Shown: piece after piece, positions 35,231 to 45,072 of the stretch | Layout of the letters: each line of letters starts with the position of its first letter | How positions within the stretch are numbered: position 1 is the stretch's first letter | Origin: Pseudomonas sp. | GTDB taxonomy: Bacteria; Pseudomonadota; Gammaproteobacteria; Pseudomonadales; Pseudomonadaceae | Direction of reading: 5' to 3' | Assembly: GCA_030656145.1 (NCBI GenBank) | Contig: JAUSOF010000033.1 | Location: 62,001 to 126,000 of the forward strand | Length of the DNA: 64,000 nucleotides | Notes under the pieces: model-generated | Seen by the model: only the letters and a program-made list of their open reading frames with translations | What the model was told of the DNA's origin: nothing | Databases searched by the model: none | Made by a program: the position numbers and the translations under genes

Positions 35231-36367
35231 TCAATCGGCCGTGACATTGGCCAATGCTGCCGCCGGTCCGGGCGGTCGACGCCAGACGTTGACCAGTTGC
35301 ACCAGCGCCAATAGCGCCAACACGCCCATGCTGGCCAATACCGGGATCATCGCCAGCACCACCGGGTAGCCAACCACCGTGCTGTGGTTACCCCAGCCGT
35401 AATGCACCTGACTCCAGGCGCCCATGGCCGAGAGGACACTGGCACCAATCACCAGTAGCCAGCTGGCCGAGTCGACCAAACGGCGGGCCGCGTGGGGAAA
35501 GCGGTCGCGGACCATGCGAAAGCTCATCAACTCGCCGCGACGCATACTCGAGGCCACACCGACGAATACCAGCCAGACGAAGGCCAGCCGCGACAGCTCC
35601 TCGACGCCGGCCCAGCCGGTGCCGAAGGCATAACGCAGCACTACGTTGATGAATACGGCGGCGACCATAAAAGCCATCAACCCAGCCATCAGGCCGTCGG
35701 TGAGGCGGTCGAACAGTCGCGCCAGTCCGCCGCTGTAGATCGGTTCGGTAGTCAGTTGCGACCCATAGTTAGCGCTATCAAACGACTGCGCAGAAAGATC
35801 TACCTGCGCTTCGATTTCCTCACCCGTTGCGTCACGGCGCACCCAGGCACACACCTGCGCGACCACAGCCTCGCGGTTCTGGGCGGCGCTAACCGTAAAC
35901 ACCTGGGGTTCGTCGCTGGGCGATTCGAGGGTGGCAAACTGGCTGTCGACCAGCGAGATCGGCATGAAATGCCCGGGACGGGCGCCTACCCGCTGCAAGG
36001 CGGTAGCCCGATCGATATCCAGATGGGCGAACTGCAAGCCCGGCACGGCGGCGCGCAGACGCTCGCGGTAGATACGCTTGAGCGCCGAACAGGCGAGCAC
36101 GAAGCTCTCTCCCTCGGCCTGTGCGGCCTGCATCTCGGCGATCAAGGCGTCCAGCCAGTGAATCCGGTCATCATCGGTGAGCGCAATGCCGCCGCGCATC
36201 CGCTCGACGTTAGCCTCGGGATGGAAATGGTCGGCTTCGATATGCCGCCAGGAAAGTTCGCTGGCCACGGCCTGGCTGATTTCACTCTTGCCGGAGCCAC
36301 TGACGCCCATGACCACCAGGGTGCGGCGTGCCGCTGTGACGGCGGGGGCAGGATTGACTGTCTGCAT
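35231..36367 (-). CDS. gluconokinase fused to TRAP small permease (GntK-DctQ)
   Basis: One uninterrupted 378-residue reading frame joins two normally separate proteins. Residues about 15-175 are a gluconokinase: P-loop GVSGSGKS (21-28), EADHFHP, RMRGGIALTDDDR, CSALKRIYRERLR and GHFMPISLVDSQFATLE. Residues about 207-365 are a DctQ small permease with four helices, including VNVVLRYAFG-like and EELSRLAFVWLVFVG motifs. A linker of about 30 residues (with D197-S198-A199-N200) connects them. Such a protein would place 6-phosphogluconate formation at the importer mouth. ATG at 36367 follows TGGAG. It is the first gene of the operon, behind a GntR-type operator. No frameshift is needed to read across. 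Confidence 0.92.
   Translation of the reverse strand: MQTVNPAPAVTAARRTLVVMGVSGSGKSEISQAVASELSWRHIEADHFHPEANVERMRGGIALTDDDRIHWLDALIAEMQAAQAEGESFVLACSALKRIYRERLRAAVPGLQFAHLDIDRATALQRVGARPGHFMPISLVDSQFATLESPSDEPQVFTVSAAQNREAVVAQVCAWVRRDATGEEIEAQVDLSAQSFDSANYGSQLTTEPIYSGGLARLFDRLTDGLMAGLMAFMVAAVFINVVLRYAFGTGWAGVEELSRLAFVWLVFVGVASSMRRGELMSFRMVRDRFPHAARRLVDSASWLLVIGASVLSAMGAWSQVHYGWGNHSTVVGYPVVLAMIPVLASMGVLALLALVQLVNVWRRPPGPAAALANVTAD
35768..35779. promoter_or_regulatory. operator-like palindrome inside the gntK-dctQ linker
   Basis: GTTAGCGCTATC differs by one base from the upstream palindrome GTTAGCGCTAAC at 36419-36430. It encodes D197-S198-A199-N200 at the junction of the two fused domains. A second GntR-site role is inference. 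Confidence 0.45.
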
Positions 36368-36416
36368 GGGTTCTCCAGGGCACCAATGGGGATGGGCCCG
36401 CTTATTGTTTGCAGCG

Positions 36417-36432
36417 ATGTTAGCGCTAACCA
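36417..36432. promoter_or_regulatory. GntR-type operator ahead of the gluconate operon
   Basis: ATGTTAGCGCTAACCA contains the perfect palindrome GTTAGCGCTAAC and follows the E. coli GntR pattern ATGTTA-N4-TAACAT. It is 50 bp upstream of the gntK-dctQ start, a location suited to repression. Confidence 0.75.
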
Positions 36433-36561
36433 ATGTGTTCGACAAGCCTCACTCAGGCAATCAGTGAAAAACTGCCGAACGGCACTTTCCGGCAATGACT
36501 ACAGGTAACAGCGAACACAACCAGAGTCAGCAGCACGCGACCGGCGCCTGCATCCGAGCCA

Positions 36562-36590
36562 TTGCGCAGAGTCCGCATGAAGACTAATAT
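36562..36590 (+). promoter_or_regulatory. possible sigma-70 promoter of the toxin-antitoxin pair
   Basis: TTGCGC and TAATAT hexamers, 17 bp apart, lie 31 bp upstream of the antitoxin start. Each matches the consensus at four of six positions, so this is a weak prediction. Confidence 0.35.
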
Positions 36591-36621
36591 CTATTAAAAG
36601 TACACAAGCGGATGAATGATC

Positions 36622-37026
36622 ATGACTGCTACCGCGCAACGCAACGCACCGCGCCTCGACGTAGACTCGACCAAGGCGGGCCAGGTCGCGCTGAAATTCT
36701 TCTTTAACCTGATGGACAAATGGCAGTGCTCGGTCGAAGAGCAGATGGTGCTGCTGGGTTCGATCGGCCGCAGCACCCTGTACAAATACCGGCAATTGCC
36801 GGAAGTGCGCCTGCCCCGCGACACCATGGAACGTGTGTCCTACCTGATGGGCATTCACAAGTCCCTGCGCATCCTGTTCGGCGACAAGCCCTCGACCTAT
36901 GAGTGGGTGAGAAAGGCCAACAGCGAGGCGCCATTCAACGGCAGCAGCGCGCTCGAGCGGATGCTCGCTGGCGGCGTAGTCGACCTCGCCGACGTGCGCC
37001 GTTACCTCGACGGTGTCAGGGGTTGA
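36622..37026 (+). CDS. Xre/MbcA/ParS-family antitoxin (DUF2384)
   Basis: A 134-residue antitoxin of the Xre-RES type. The N-terminal part is an Xre-like helical DNA-binding region (SIGRSTLYKYRQ). The C-terminal DUF2384 domain (RVSYLMGIHKSLRILFGDK, then YEWVRKANSEAPFNGSSALERMLAGG) is the toxin-binding part. The ATG at 36622 is preferred because GGAT is too close to the ATG at 36616. It overlaps the RES toxin gene by 4 bp. Such antitoxins usually repress their own promoter. Confidence 0.9.
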   Translation: MTATAQRNAPRLDVDSTKAGQVALKFFFNLMDKWQCSVEEQMVLLGSIGRSTLYKYRQLPEVRLPRDTMERVSYLMGIHKSLRILFGDKPSTYEWVRKANSEAPFNGSSALERMLAGGVVDLADVRRYLDGVRG

Positions 37027-37697
37027 GGCAGACCCTGCCCGCCTGGCCGCGGGCCTATCGTCTGGTTGCCAGTGCCTTCCCGCCGATCTCGGTGTTCGAG
37101 GATGTGCTGGATGCCGCCGACCTCGAGCAGGCCTTCCTGATCGAGGGCCTGACCAACGACCGCCTGCGCGAAGAAGCCGGCCTGCTCGCCCATGTGGCGC
37201 CAGAGGACCGGGTCAGCGGCCCCGGCTCGTCGCCGCTGATGGCCGCCTTCACTCATGTCGGCGCCATCAGTCGCTTCACCGCGGGCCAGTATGGCGTTTA
37301 CTACTGTGGCGACAGCCTGCACACCGCGGTGGCGGAAACCCGCTACCACCGCGAGCGCTTCCTGCGCGCGACCCATGAGCCAAGCCTGGAACTGACTCTG
37401 CGCGCCTATGTCTGCCGCGTGGTCAAGGCGCTCGACGACATTCGCCAGGATCACGAGCACCTGCACGACCCGGATCCGGCTGCCTACCCGATCGCCCAGC
37501 GTTTCGCCGCCGAACGGCGCACACAAGGGTCCTGGGGCCTGCTGTACCGCAGCGTGCGCCACCCCGAGGGCGAATGCGCCGCCCTGTTCCGTCCACCGGC
37601 GGCGAGCATTCCGCACCAGGGCACGCATTTGCGCTACGCCTGGGATGGCAAGCTGCAGCGGATCACCGACGTCTTCACCCTTAAAACCATCGCCTGA
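37023..37697 (+). CDS. RES-domain toxin (NAD-degrading family)
   Basis: A 224-residue RES-family protein. Members of this family (for example MbcT and Res) degrade NAD+, and ParT modifies a nucleotide-synthesis enzyme. Conserved features are RFTAGQYGVYYCGDSLHTAVAETRYH, with the Arg/Glu pair, and GSWGLLYRSVRHP, containing the Ser. The likely start is TTG at 37023, which overlaps the antitoxin stop as TTGA; the open frame upstream lies inside the antitoxin gene and is Arg-rich shadow. The weak coupled start fits the need to keep toxin below antitoxin. Confidence 0.88.
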   Translation: MRQTLPAWPRAYRLVASAFPPISVFEDVLDAADLEQAFLIEGLTNDRLREEAGLLAHVAPEDRVSGPGSSPLMAAFTHVGAISRFTAGQYGVYYCGDSLHTAVAETRYHRERFLRATHEPSLELTLRAYVCRVVKALDDIRQDHEHLHDPDPAAYPIAQRFAAERRTQGSWGLLYRSVRHPEGECAALFRPPAASIPHQGTHLRYAWDGKLQRITDVFTLKTIA

Positions 37698-37777
37698 AGG
37701 CCCGAGCCTGGCTAAGGTCTGACAAGTCCGCTATCGGCACAAACTGCGTGCAGGTATAACCCGTTGAGGAAATCCCC

Positions 37778-38746
37778 ATGTTCACTGCTCCGCTGCTCCA
37801 TTGCCGTAGCGGCATGCTCTTGCTGATGCTGTGCACTGGCGCTAGTTTTGCCGCGTCCCAGGACCGGGTCGCCAAGGAAATGGTGCAGGTATTGGAGGCC
37901 TATGCAGTGTACAAAATGGGCCAATACGATGATGCCTATGCCCGCTACCTGAAGCTGGCCAAGGCCGGCAACCGCCAAGGCATGCTCAACCTTGGCAATA
38001 TGCATGCTGCCGGCCAAGGCGTAGCCCGGGACCAAGCCCAAGCCTTGCTGTGGTATCAGCGCGCTGCTGAAGCGGGCGATGCCACAGGCATGTTCGAAGT
38101 TGCCAGGGCCTATGAGCAGGGCCTGAGCAGCAAGGCCAACCAGGCTGTCGCCATGGACTGGTACCGTCGCTCGGCCGAAGCAGACAACAGCGCCGCGCAA
38201 TGGCTACTGGGGCAACAGCTTTACCAACAAGGCGAGCACCTGCAGGGGCTAAGCTGGATTCGCAGCGCAGCGCAACAAGGAGAGCACGCGGCGCGCCTAT
38301 TCCTCGACACCCTCGACGGCTCGGCGAACCATGACGTGGCGGCAAGTGCCGCCAACACATCGGCGATATTGGCGGCACTCGCCACCATCGACGCCGCCGC
38401 ACAAGCACAGGATGCGCAGGGCATCGTCAGCATGCTCAGCCCCGAGGCGCAGATTCGTGTCCGCCTCCCCGATAGCGCTGCCTGGAACAACCTGAGCCAC
38501 GCGGAATGGGCCGCGCTCTGGCAAGCAACCTTCGACCGCGTCGAGAACTATCACTATCGACGCGCCGAGCCAGAATTGCTGGCTGCAGAAGATGGCATCC
38601 TGGTGTTCTCGATCATCACCGAGCAGTTGGGCGCCAGCGATGCGCCACACGTGCTCGAACTCCACGAACAAGCATTAGTTCGTGTAAGTGCTGGCCGCGC
38701 CCTCATCCATGCCTTGCGCGTGGATATTCGCCGCCAGGGCGACTAG
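37778..38746 (+). CDS. Sel1-repeat periplasmic protein
   Basis: A 322-residue exported protein with a signal peptide (hydrophobic 12-22, likely cut after SFA) and several Sel1-like TPR repeats (about 40-175: GNRQGMLNLGNMHAAGQG, GDATGMFEVARAYEQG, DNSAAQWLLGQQLYQQG). The C-terminal 125 residues could form an NTF2-like fold. Sel1 proteins bind partner proteins in many envelope processes; nothing here fixes the partner. The ATG is preceded by GAGGAAATCCCC. It lies between the toxin-antitoxin pair and a convergent pilus-ATPase gene. Confidence 0.75.
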   Translation: MFTAPLLHCRSGMLLLMLCTGASFAASQDRVAKEMVQVLEAYAVYKMGQYDDAYARYLKLAKAGNRQGMLNLGNMHAAGQGVARDQAQALLWYQRAAEAGDATGMFEVARAYEQGLSSKANQAVAMDWYRRSAEADNSAAQWLLGQQLYQQGEHLQGLSWIRSAAQQGEHAARLFLDTLDGSANHDVAASAANTSAILAALATIDAAAQAQDAQGIVSMLSPEAQIRVRLPDSAAWNNLSHAEWAALWQATFDRVENYHYRRAEPELLAAEDGILVFSIITEQLGASDAPHVLELHEQALVRVSAGRALIHALRVDIRRQGD

Positions 38747-38778
38747 TTACAGCAGGCGCAGCCTGTAGCCCGCTATAT

Positions 38779-39990
38779 TCATATCCCTTGGCGACCGGGG
38801 TCTTCCGCTGGTAAATCGACTTCAATGTCCTCCAGTTTCAACTCCAGCCCCCAGTCGCCAGCATCCGTTTTGAGCGCTGAAGAGATGGCGGCAGCAGGCA
38901 TTGCGGGTGCCGGACTGGAGGTCGCCGGGGCGTCGCGATACAGCTTGAGTTTCAGACGGACATTGTTCGCCGAGTCGGCATTCTTCACCGCCTCCTCTTC
39001 ATCGATGACGTTTTCATTGACCAGGTCGATCAGCGCCTGGTCGAAGGTCTGCATACCCAGGTTCTTTGACTTCTCCATGATCTCCTTGATTTCGGAAAAC
39101 TCGTTGCGCTTGATCAGATCACGAATGGTCGGTGTGCCGAGCAGCACCTCTACCGCAGCGCGGCGCTTGCCATCAACGGTTTTGACCAGGCGCTGAGAGA
39201 CGAAAGCCTTGAGGTTATTGCCCAGATCGTTGAGCAACTGTGGACGGCGATCTTCTGGGAAGAAATTGATGATGCGGTCCAGCGCCTGGTTAGCATTGTT
39301 GGCGTGCAGGGTGGAAATCGCCAGGTGGCCAGTGTCGGCGAAGGCCAGGGCGTGCTCCATGGTCTCGCGGTCACGAATCTCGCCGATCAGGATCACGTCC
39401 GGCGCCTGACGCAGGGTGTTCTTCAGCGCAGCATGGAAGCTGCGCGTGTCGACCCCCACCTCGCGCTGGTTGATGATCGATTTCTTGTGCCGATGGACGT
39501 ACTCCACCGGGTCCTCGATGGTGATGATGTGGCCACCGCTATTGCGGTTGCGGTAATCGATCAGCGCCGCCAGTGAGGTGGATTTACCCGAGCCAGTACC
39601 GCCGACGAACAGCACCAGGCCGCGCTTCTCCATCACCGTGCTGAGTAGCACCTCGGGCAGCTTCAAGTCTTCGAACTTGGGAATATCCAGCTTGATGTTG
39701 CGCGCGACGATCGACACCTCGTTGCGCTGCTTGAAGATATTGATGCGAAAACGCCCCACTCCGGCCAGAGAAATCGCCAGGTTCATCTCCAGTTCGCGCT
39801 CGAACTCCTCGCGTTGCGCAGCATCCATCACCGCGTCGGCGATGGCGGCCACCTCGCCAGCCTTCAAGGGCTCGGCGCTGAGCGCCTTGAGCACACCATT
39901 AAACTTGGCGCACGGCGGCGCACCGGTGGACAGATAGAGGTCGGAGCCGTCCTGGCTGGCCAGGATTTTCAGCATTGAGTGGATATCCAT
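38779..39990 (-). CDS. PilT/PilU-family type IV pilus ATPase
   Basis: A 403-residue hexameric ATPase: N-terminal PAS-like domain (SDLYLSTGAPPCAKFNG), Walker A GGTGSGKS (130-137), Asp box ITIEDPVEYVH, Walker B RQAPDVILIGEIRD and His box STLHANN. It is closer to PilU than to PilT (KRGLVLFVG, SANNVRLKLKLY), but the canonical pilT-pilU genes usually lie elsewhere, so this may be an additional retraction paralogue. The C-terminal 45 residues are an Ala/Pro-rich linker and an acidic tail. ATG at 39990 follows GGAAG. Confidence 0.87.
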   Translation of the reverse strand: MDIHSMLKILASQDGSDLYLSTGAPPCAKFNGVLKALSAEPLKAGEVAAIADAVMDAAQREEFERELEMNLAISLAGVGRFRINIFKQRNEVSIVARNIKLDIPKFEDLKLPEVLLSTVMEKRGLVLFVGGTGSGKSTSLAALIDYRNRNSGGHIITIEDPVEYVHRHKKSIINQREVGVDTRSFHAALKNTLRQAPDVILIGEIRDRETMEHALAFADTGHLAISTLHANNANQALDRIINFFPEDRRPQLLNDLGNNLKAFVSQRLVKTVDGKRRAAVEVLLGTPTIRDLIKRNEFSEIKEIMEKSKNLGMQTFDQALIDLVNENVIDEEEAVKNADSANNVRLKLKLYRDAPATSSPAPAMPAAAISSALKTDAGDWGLELKLEDIEVDLPAEDPGRQGI

Positions 39991-40138
39991 GTGCAGCACT
40001 TCCGTCGATTGGATTTAATATGCCAGGCCAGGATTCGCCGATGCCCCAGACAGATCGGCAACCCTGGAAAGTGACGTCATTCTGATGGCGCAACAAACAC
40101 TGGCACAATAAGCGCCCGGTAGAAATGAGGAACTCGTC

Positions 40139-40417
40139 ATGGCAAAAGCAATGGCCCGCCATATTCTGGTGAAAACCGAAGCAGAAGCTGCCGCATTGAA
40201 GAAGCGCATCGCCGCCGGCGAAGCCTTCGACCTGCTCGCGCGCCAGCATTCCACCTGCCCCTCCGGCAAACGCGGTGGTGATCTTGGCGAGGTGCGACCC
40301 GGGCAGATGGTGCGCGCTATCGACCAGGTCATTTTCAAGAAACCGCTGCGTGAGGTACATGGCCCGGTAAAAAGCCAGTTCGGCTATCACCTGGTACAGG
40401 TGTTTTACCGCGACTGA
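40139..40417 (+). CDS. ppiC: single-domain parvulin peptidyl-prolyl isomerase
   Basis: A 92-residue protein that is almost entirely one parvulin domain: ARHILVK at the start, [11 protein letters not shown] in the middle and [10 protein letters not shown] at the end. It has no signal sequence, so it acts in the cytoplasm, like E. coli PpiC. The ATG at 40139 follows GAGGAA. It stands alone, divergent from the pilus-ATPase gene, with ybiT starting about 115 bp further on. Confidence 0.93.
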   Translation: MAKAMARHILVKTEAEAAALKKRIAAGEAFDLLARQHSTCPSGKRGGDLGEVRPGQMVRAIDQVIFKKPLREVHGPVKSQFGYHLVQVFYRD

Positions 40418-40533
40418 AAGCAGATCGCCTGGCAAAACCACCCCTTCCGTCCTCCCGACTGCCTTGCCACGCCATAAAGCTGTACAATCTTGCCCCTTTC
40501 GCGCTCGCGCGCTCGCTTTCTGGACAACGATTC

Positions 40534-42120
<1,587 letters not shown>

Positions 42121-42204
42121 CCTGCAGGCCGGGCTTGCCAACGCCCGGCCGTGGCCGTTAGCGCGCAAGCTGCAACACGCCGTGAACAAGCCACGAGACA
42201 AACA

Positions 42205-42240
42205 CAAACGCCCCGACTGAGTTGGGGCGTTTTGTTTTTT
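42205..42240 (+). terminator. ybiT terminator
   Basis: AACGCCCC and GGGGCGTT arms (42207-42214 and 42224-42231) are followed by TTTGTTTTTT. Confidence 0.9.
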
Positions 42241-42454
42241 GGCTATGTACCCATTGCTGAGCGCAGCGGGTGAAGGCATATTGGCTGGGCCTTGTTGCCG
42301 GCGTTTCAGGCAGCACGACGCGGCTGATCGTCCTCGCAACAGTTGGGGCGCCATACACACTGGTGGCCAGCCAGACAGCCGGCCAGTAATTCGGCACAAC
42401 CAGCTCACCCTGAGCGACGGCCCTGGCTACGCAGCCAACCGTGAATCTCATACA

Positions 42455-42489
42455 AAAATGCCCCTGTCTTTCGATAGGGGCATTTTCTT
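42455..42489 (-). terminator. ppiD terminator
   Basis: An 11-bp stem (AAAATGCCCCT / AGGGGCATTTT) with T-rich flanks on both strands, able to act in both directions. It lies 76 bp after the ppiD stop. Confidence 0.85.
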
Positions 42490-42564
42490 TTTCCAGTACT
42501 GGTACTCAGGCGGCCATGTCCTCACAGAGGTCACTGGGCGCCAGATTTCGGCACTGTAAAGCCA

Positions 42565-44439
42565 TCAGTAACGCTCGATATCCGCTTTAGCTTCCAGCTG
42601 CTTGCGGAATGCGGCGAAGTCCTGCTGACCACTACGCGAAGCGAGGAAGCGGCTGTACATGAGCTTTTCCTCGTCCGCCAGTGACGCCTGAGGCTCGCTC
42701 ACACCATTAAGGCGCACCACCACGAAATCACCATTGCCAAGACTGACGCCAGCAAACGTGGACTGACCTGCAGCGCTTGGCTTGGGCATGCGGAACACTG
42801 CCTGCAGCACCTCCGGCTCGACGCCATCCTGACTGCGAGTAGCCGCCTCAACCACTTGCCACGACTGCTCCGAACCTGCCTGCTCAATCGGCGTCTTGCC
42901 ATCACTCAGGCTTGTCAGAAGCGCCTCACCTTCAGCCTTGGCAGCCTCAGTGGCCCGAACCTTGGTCAGTTGCGCACGAATGCCCTCTTGGACCTGCTCG
43001 AGTGCCAGCTGTTCAGGCTTCTTGTGTTCCTTGACGCGCACTACCACGACGGTATTCGGGTCAAGCTCGATGGCGTTACTGTTACTGCCATCCGCCAATA
43101 CCTCAGCGCTGAATGCCGCTTGAATCACCTGGCGGTTTGCAGCCAGACCTTCGCCACCTTCACGACCAAAAGTCTCGGTGACTTTAATCTGCAGCCCAAG
43201 CTCCTGGGCTGGCTGAGCCAGGTCCGATGCTTCGAACGCGGCATCTTCAAGCTGCTTGCTGACTTCTACAAACCGCTGTTCAAGCTTACGCGTCTTCAGA
43301 TCACGTACCAGCTTGTCTTGCAGGCTCGCGAAGCTTGGAACTTCGGGTGCCTGAACAGCCAACAACTTGATCAGATGCCAGCCAAAATCACTGCGCACCG
43401 GCGCCGAAACCTCACCCTCGCTCAAGGCATACAGCGCCTCTTCGAAAACCGGATCGTAGACACCCGGACCGGCATAACCCAGATCGCCACCATTGGCAGC
43501 AGAACCTGGGTCATCTGAAAACTCTTTGGCCAGCGCCGCAAAGTCTTCGCCTTGCTGTAGGCGTTGCTGTGCTTCATCAATCTTGGCCTTGGCTTGCTCA
43601 TCGTCGAGCAAGGCGCTTACCTCAACCAGAATGTGTGCGGCCTGACGCTGTTCAGCCAGATTAGCAATTTCATTTTCGTAAGCGCTTTGCAGGTCTTCAT
43701 CACTGACAGCAACCTGATCAAAGAATGCATCTTTGTTCAGCTCGACATACTCCAGAACGACCTGCTCTGGGCTCATGAACTGGCTAGCCTGTGAATCATA
43801 ATAAGCCTGGATGTCGTCCTCACTGAGCTGGACCCTATCGCTATCCGCCTTGAGGGCCAGGATTGCGAAGTCACGGGTCTGCTTTTCCAGTCGCGCGAAT
43901 GCAGTTACTTCCGCATCAGTTACAAAGGCACTACCGGACAGGCCAGCGCGCAACTGACCGATCAGCATTTCCTGCTCAAGCATCTGGCGAAACTGGATGC
44001 GGGTGTAGCCGAGCTGGCGAATCACTTGATCGAACCGGCCTGCATCGAACCTGCCATCGACCAGAAACTCGGGCGTTTGCAGAATCAGCTGATCGAGTGC
44101 CTGCGCTGAAAAGGCGAATTTGGCATTAGTGGCGCCCTGCAGCAGCAAGGTCCGCTCAATGAGCCCCTTCAACGCCGCTTCACGCAGTAGTTTCTCGTCC
44201 AGCAAGGAAGCATCAAAATCACGACCAAGCTGCTGCAACAATTGACGCCGCTGCATCTCTACGGCCTGACCGAGGTCGTTGACCGTGATTTTGTCGCCGT
44301 TAACTTCAGCGGCATTCTGGCTGTTGCTGGTACCGGTGAAAATGGCTTCAACACCGGTCAGTGCGAGTAGCACCACGATGAGGCCGATAATGGTTTTGGC
44401 AATCCAACCTTGTGAATTGTCCCTGATGTTCTGCAGCAT
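42565..44439 (-). CDS. ppiD: PpiD periplasmic folding chaperone
   Basis: A 624-residue inner-membrane protein with one N-terminal helix (about 13-35) and a large periplasmic part: SurA-like N-domain, a parvulin domain (AAHILVEV to GWHLIKL, about 225-360) and a C-terminal chaperone region. PpiD works beside the SecYEG translocon on emerging envelope proteins. The ATG at 44439 is preferred because GGGGGAAGC precedes it and the helix starts at once. In pseudomonads it follows hupB and tRNA-Asp, as here. Confidence 0.95.
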   Translation of the reverse strand: MLQNIRDNSQGWIAKTIIGLIVVLLALTGVEAIFTGTSNSQNAAEVNGDKITVNDLGQAVEMQRRQLLQQLGRDFDASLLDEKLLREAALKGLIERTLLLQGATNAKFAFSAQALDQLILQTPEFLVDGRFDAGRFDQVIRQLGYTRIQFRQMLEQEMLIGQLRAGLSGSAFVTDAEVTAFARLEKQTRDFAILALKADSDRVQLSEDDIQAYYDSQASQFMSPEQVVLEYVELNKDAFFDQVAVSDEDLQSAYENEIANLAEQRQAAHILVEVSALLDDEQAKAKIDEAQQRLQQGEDFAALAKEFSDDPGSAANGGDLGYAGPGVYDPVFEEALYALSEGEVSAPVRSDFGWHLIKLLAVQAPEVPSFASLQDKLVRDLKTRKLEQRFVEVSKQLEDAAFEASDLAQPAQELGLQIKVTETFGREGGEGLAANRQVIQAAFSAEVLADGSNSNAIELDPNTVVVVRVKEHKKPEQLALEQVQEGIRAQLTKVRATEAAKAEGEALLTSLSDGKTPIEQAGSEQSWQVVEAATRSQDGVEPEVLQAVFRMPKPSAAGQSTFAGVSLGNGDFVVVRLNGVSEPQASLADEEKLMYSRFLASRSGQQDFAAFRKQLEAKADIERY

Positions 44440-44536
44440 GCTTCCCCCAGAACGACTGTACAAAAAAAGCAGTCGTGCAGTGTGGGTAAAATCCGGATAG
44501 AAGAAAGGCGCATCCGAGGATGCGCCTTCTCGTAAC

Positions 44537-44613
44537 TGGCGGAGCGGACGGGACTCGAACCCGCGACCCCCGGCGTGACAGGCCGGTATTCTAACCGACT
44601 GAACTACCGCTCC
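44537..44613 (-). tRNA. tRNA-Asp (GTC)
   Basis: A complete 77-nt cloverleaf on the minus strand: acceptor arms GGAGCGG/CCGCTCC, anticodon loop CTGTCAC giving GTC, T arm with GGTTCGAGTCC, and encoded CCA (44537-44539). Confidence 0.97.
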
Positions 44614-44662
44614 GCTGCCAGGTCAGCGATTAAGCTGGCCTGGGGCAATACTTAAAAGACGC

Positions 44663-44935
44663 TTAGTTAACTGCGTCTTTCAGGGCTTTGCCGGCTTTGA
44701 AACCTGGAATCTTGGCAGCAGCGATGCTGATCGGGTTGCCAGTTTGCGGGTTGCGACCAGTGCGCGCAGCGCGCTCCTTAACGGCAAAGGTACCGAAACC
44801 AACCAGTACAACGGAGTCACCAGCCTGCAGAGCACCAGTGACAGATTCAATCACTGCATCTAGCGCGCGGCCAGCAACAGCTTTCGGGATATCAGCAGAT
44901 GCAGCGATGGCATCGATCAGTTCCGACTTGTTCAC
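44663..44935 (-). CDS. hupB: HU-beta DNA-binding protein
   Basis: A 90-residue HU-family protein with the arm motif [12 protein letters not shown] and the core [14 protein letters not shown]. It binds and bends DNA without strong sequence preference and organises the nucleoid. The start is GTG at 44935, preceded by AGGGGAC; the reading frame upstream is not HU-like. It follows lon on the same strand. Confidence 0.97.
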   Translation of the reverse strand: MNKSELIDAIAASADIPKAVAGRALDAVIESVTGALQAGDSVVLVGFGTFAVKERAARTGRNPQTGNPISIAAAKIPGFKAGKALKDAVN

Positions 44936-45021
44936 TCTAAGTCCCCTTAAATTTCTGTTGAGTTTGTTTCTTGATTTTTTGTGTAACCAAAACAGGTACT
45001 GAATGGCCTTCCCGCACAATA

Positions 45022-45046
45022 AGAGCCGCTTTATAACAAGGGCTCT
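45022..45046 (-). terminator. possible lon terminator
   Basis: AGAGCC and GGCTCT arms with a 13-nt loop followed on the minus strand by TTATTGTG. The stem is short, so readthrough into hupB is likely. Confidence 0.5.
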
Positions 45047-45072
45047 AAAATTGTGTCAAGGAAGCCTCCCCG

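Larger units (their letters stand above)
42121..42564. other. intergenic region with two terminators
   Basis: About 440 bp between converging ybiT and ppiD. It has one intrinsic terminator at each end (42205-42240 and 42455-42489); I see no gene between them. Confidence 0.7.
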
